A stretch of DNA of 5,966 nt, taken from positions 3,407 through 9,372 of the forward strand of contig DCVO01000186.1 in assembly GCA_002327405.1 (NCBI GenBank), in the 5' to 3' direction. Positions 5,556 through 5,966 of the stretch are shown piece by piece. The notes below the pieces were generated by a model. It saw only the letters and a list, made by a program, of their open reading frames with translations. It did not search any database and had not been told where the DNA came from. The stretch's first letter is position 1. Every line of letters starts with the position of its first letter. Position numbers and translations under genes: made by a program. This stretch comes from Thiobacillus sp. UBA2186. GTDB taxonomy: Bacteria > Pseudomonadota > Gammaproteobacteria > Burkholderiales > Thiobacillaceae.

Positions 5556-5803
5556 ATGATGAACATTTCGCCATACGACCGTCTGGGGGGTGCGCAGGGC
5601 ATTTCCAGAATTGTGGACGATGTCATCGGCGCGCATTTGAACAACCCGGCGGCCAGCACCCGGTTTCAGAACATCCAGGATCCGGAGCATGCCAGGCAGA
5701 TGGCGCGCGAGTTCTTCTCGACAAGCACAGGATAGACGAGACGAGCCAGAAGGACGTGCTTGCCATTCTCTATTCGCTCAAGGGCGAGATCATCCGGGTT
5801 TGA
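5556..5803 (+). pseudogene. Group 1 truncated hemoglobin, internally deleted and frameshifted
   Basis: The first 54 codons (5556-5717) read like the N-terminal half of a group 1 truncated hemoglobin: SPYDRLGGAQGISRIVDDV, then HLNNPAASTRF, then HARQMAREFF. That frame hits TAG at 5733-5735. A different frame, from 5717 to TGA at 5801-5803, gives the family's C-terminal end: LDKHRIDETSQKDVLAIL then YSLKGEIIRV. The two halves meet near 5717 with no intervening sequence. Intact members are about 120 residues, so roughly 40 codons, including the region with the proximal heme histidine (usually AHRGM-like), are missing, by a length not divisible by three. AGAGGAG (5545-5551) is an intact ribosome site, with ATG at 5556 or 5559. 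The remnant cannot bind heme normally. A sequencing or assembly collapse is the main alternative to true gene decay. Confidence 0.85.
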
Positions 5804-5880
5804 AACCTTGGAAAGTTGCGCTTGCTAGCAGCCTGTCGGACTTGAGCGATCGTAGCGAGCCGGGTGGGAGAGCGAGGACA

Positions 5881-5937
5881 GTTTTTCACGATTTCGAGGC
5901 GCATAGCGGGCCTATGCAACGAGAAATCGGGGAAAAC
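5881..5937. repeat. Long imperfect palindrome, possible mobile-element or dispersed-repeat end
   Basis: The arms 5881-5895 (GTTTTTCACGATTTC) and 5923-5937 (GAAATCGGGGAAAAC) are complementary over 15 positions with one mismatch and one G-T pair. Inside them GCATAG (5901-5906) and CTATGC (5912-5917) form a second stem with a CGGGC loop. It begins 77 bp beyond the hemoglobin stop. The preceding stretch with GCAGCCTGTCGGACTTG (about 5829-5845) resembles sequence flanking insertion elements in betaproteobacteria, but that is only an impression. No transposase frame is visible before the window ends. Confidence 0.45.
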
Positions 5938-5966
5938 GAGCTTGCCAGTTTCGGCGCAAGCCAAAA

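Noticed and set aside
5770..5964. A 64-codon minus-strand frame at the right edge
   Set aside because: It covers the palindromic block and the antisense of the hemoglobin C-terminus, and has no recognisable protein signature.

Overview
The window is about 6 kb of GC-rich proteobacterial DNA. Gene content and style suggest a betaproteobacterium of the Rhodocyclales/Nitrosomonadales kind; this is an inference, as no marker gene is present. Nearly everything reads on the minus strand, so the genes are described from high to low coordinates. All gaps between genes are shorter than 300 bases.

Right edge (about 5372-5966): on the plus strand lies a wrecked group 1 truncated-hemoglobin gene. Its N-terminal half and its C-terminal end are intact in sequence but are joined in different frames, with the middle missing. 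It is followed by a long imperfect palindrome that looks like a dispersed repeat or the edge of a mobile element. Between this gene and the next lie three copies of a 7-bp word at exact 20-bp intervals.

Middle (5371 down to 3159): a compact minus-strand cluster encodes a PyrR-like phosphoribosyltransferase, a Tat-exported aldo/keto reductase and a DUF6064-type membrane protein. The last two overlap by one base (TAATG).

Left half (3200 down to 1): a nitrate/nitrite ABC-transport operon nrtA-nrtB-nrtD (nasFED type) comprises a Tat-signal binding protein, a permease and an ATPase cut by the window edge. The most interesting part is its control region. From upstream to downstream it shows an NtrC-type dyad, a consensus sigma-54 (-24/-12) promoter, a hexaloop hairpin at the predicted transcript 5' end, a second hexaloop hairpin, and an intrinsic terminator whose 5' arm overlaps that second hairpin. 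Both loops carry A at position 1 and G at position 4, the signature of RNAs bound by ANTAR antiterminators (NasR/NasT). This implies two-level control: nitrogen limitation through NtrC/sigma-54, and nitrate presence through antitermination. The protein that would bind the RNA is not in the window.

Two further hairpins lie inside the operon: a perfect 9-bp stem between nrtA and nrtB, and a repeat-like discontinuous dyad between nrtB and nrtD. They may tune the ratio of binding protein to permease to ATPase.
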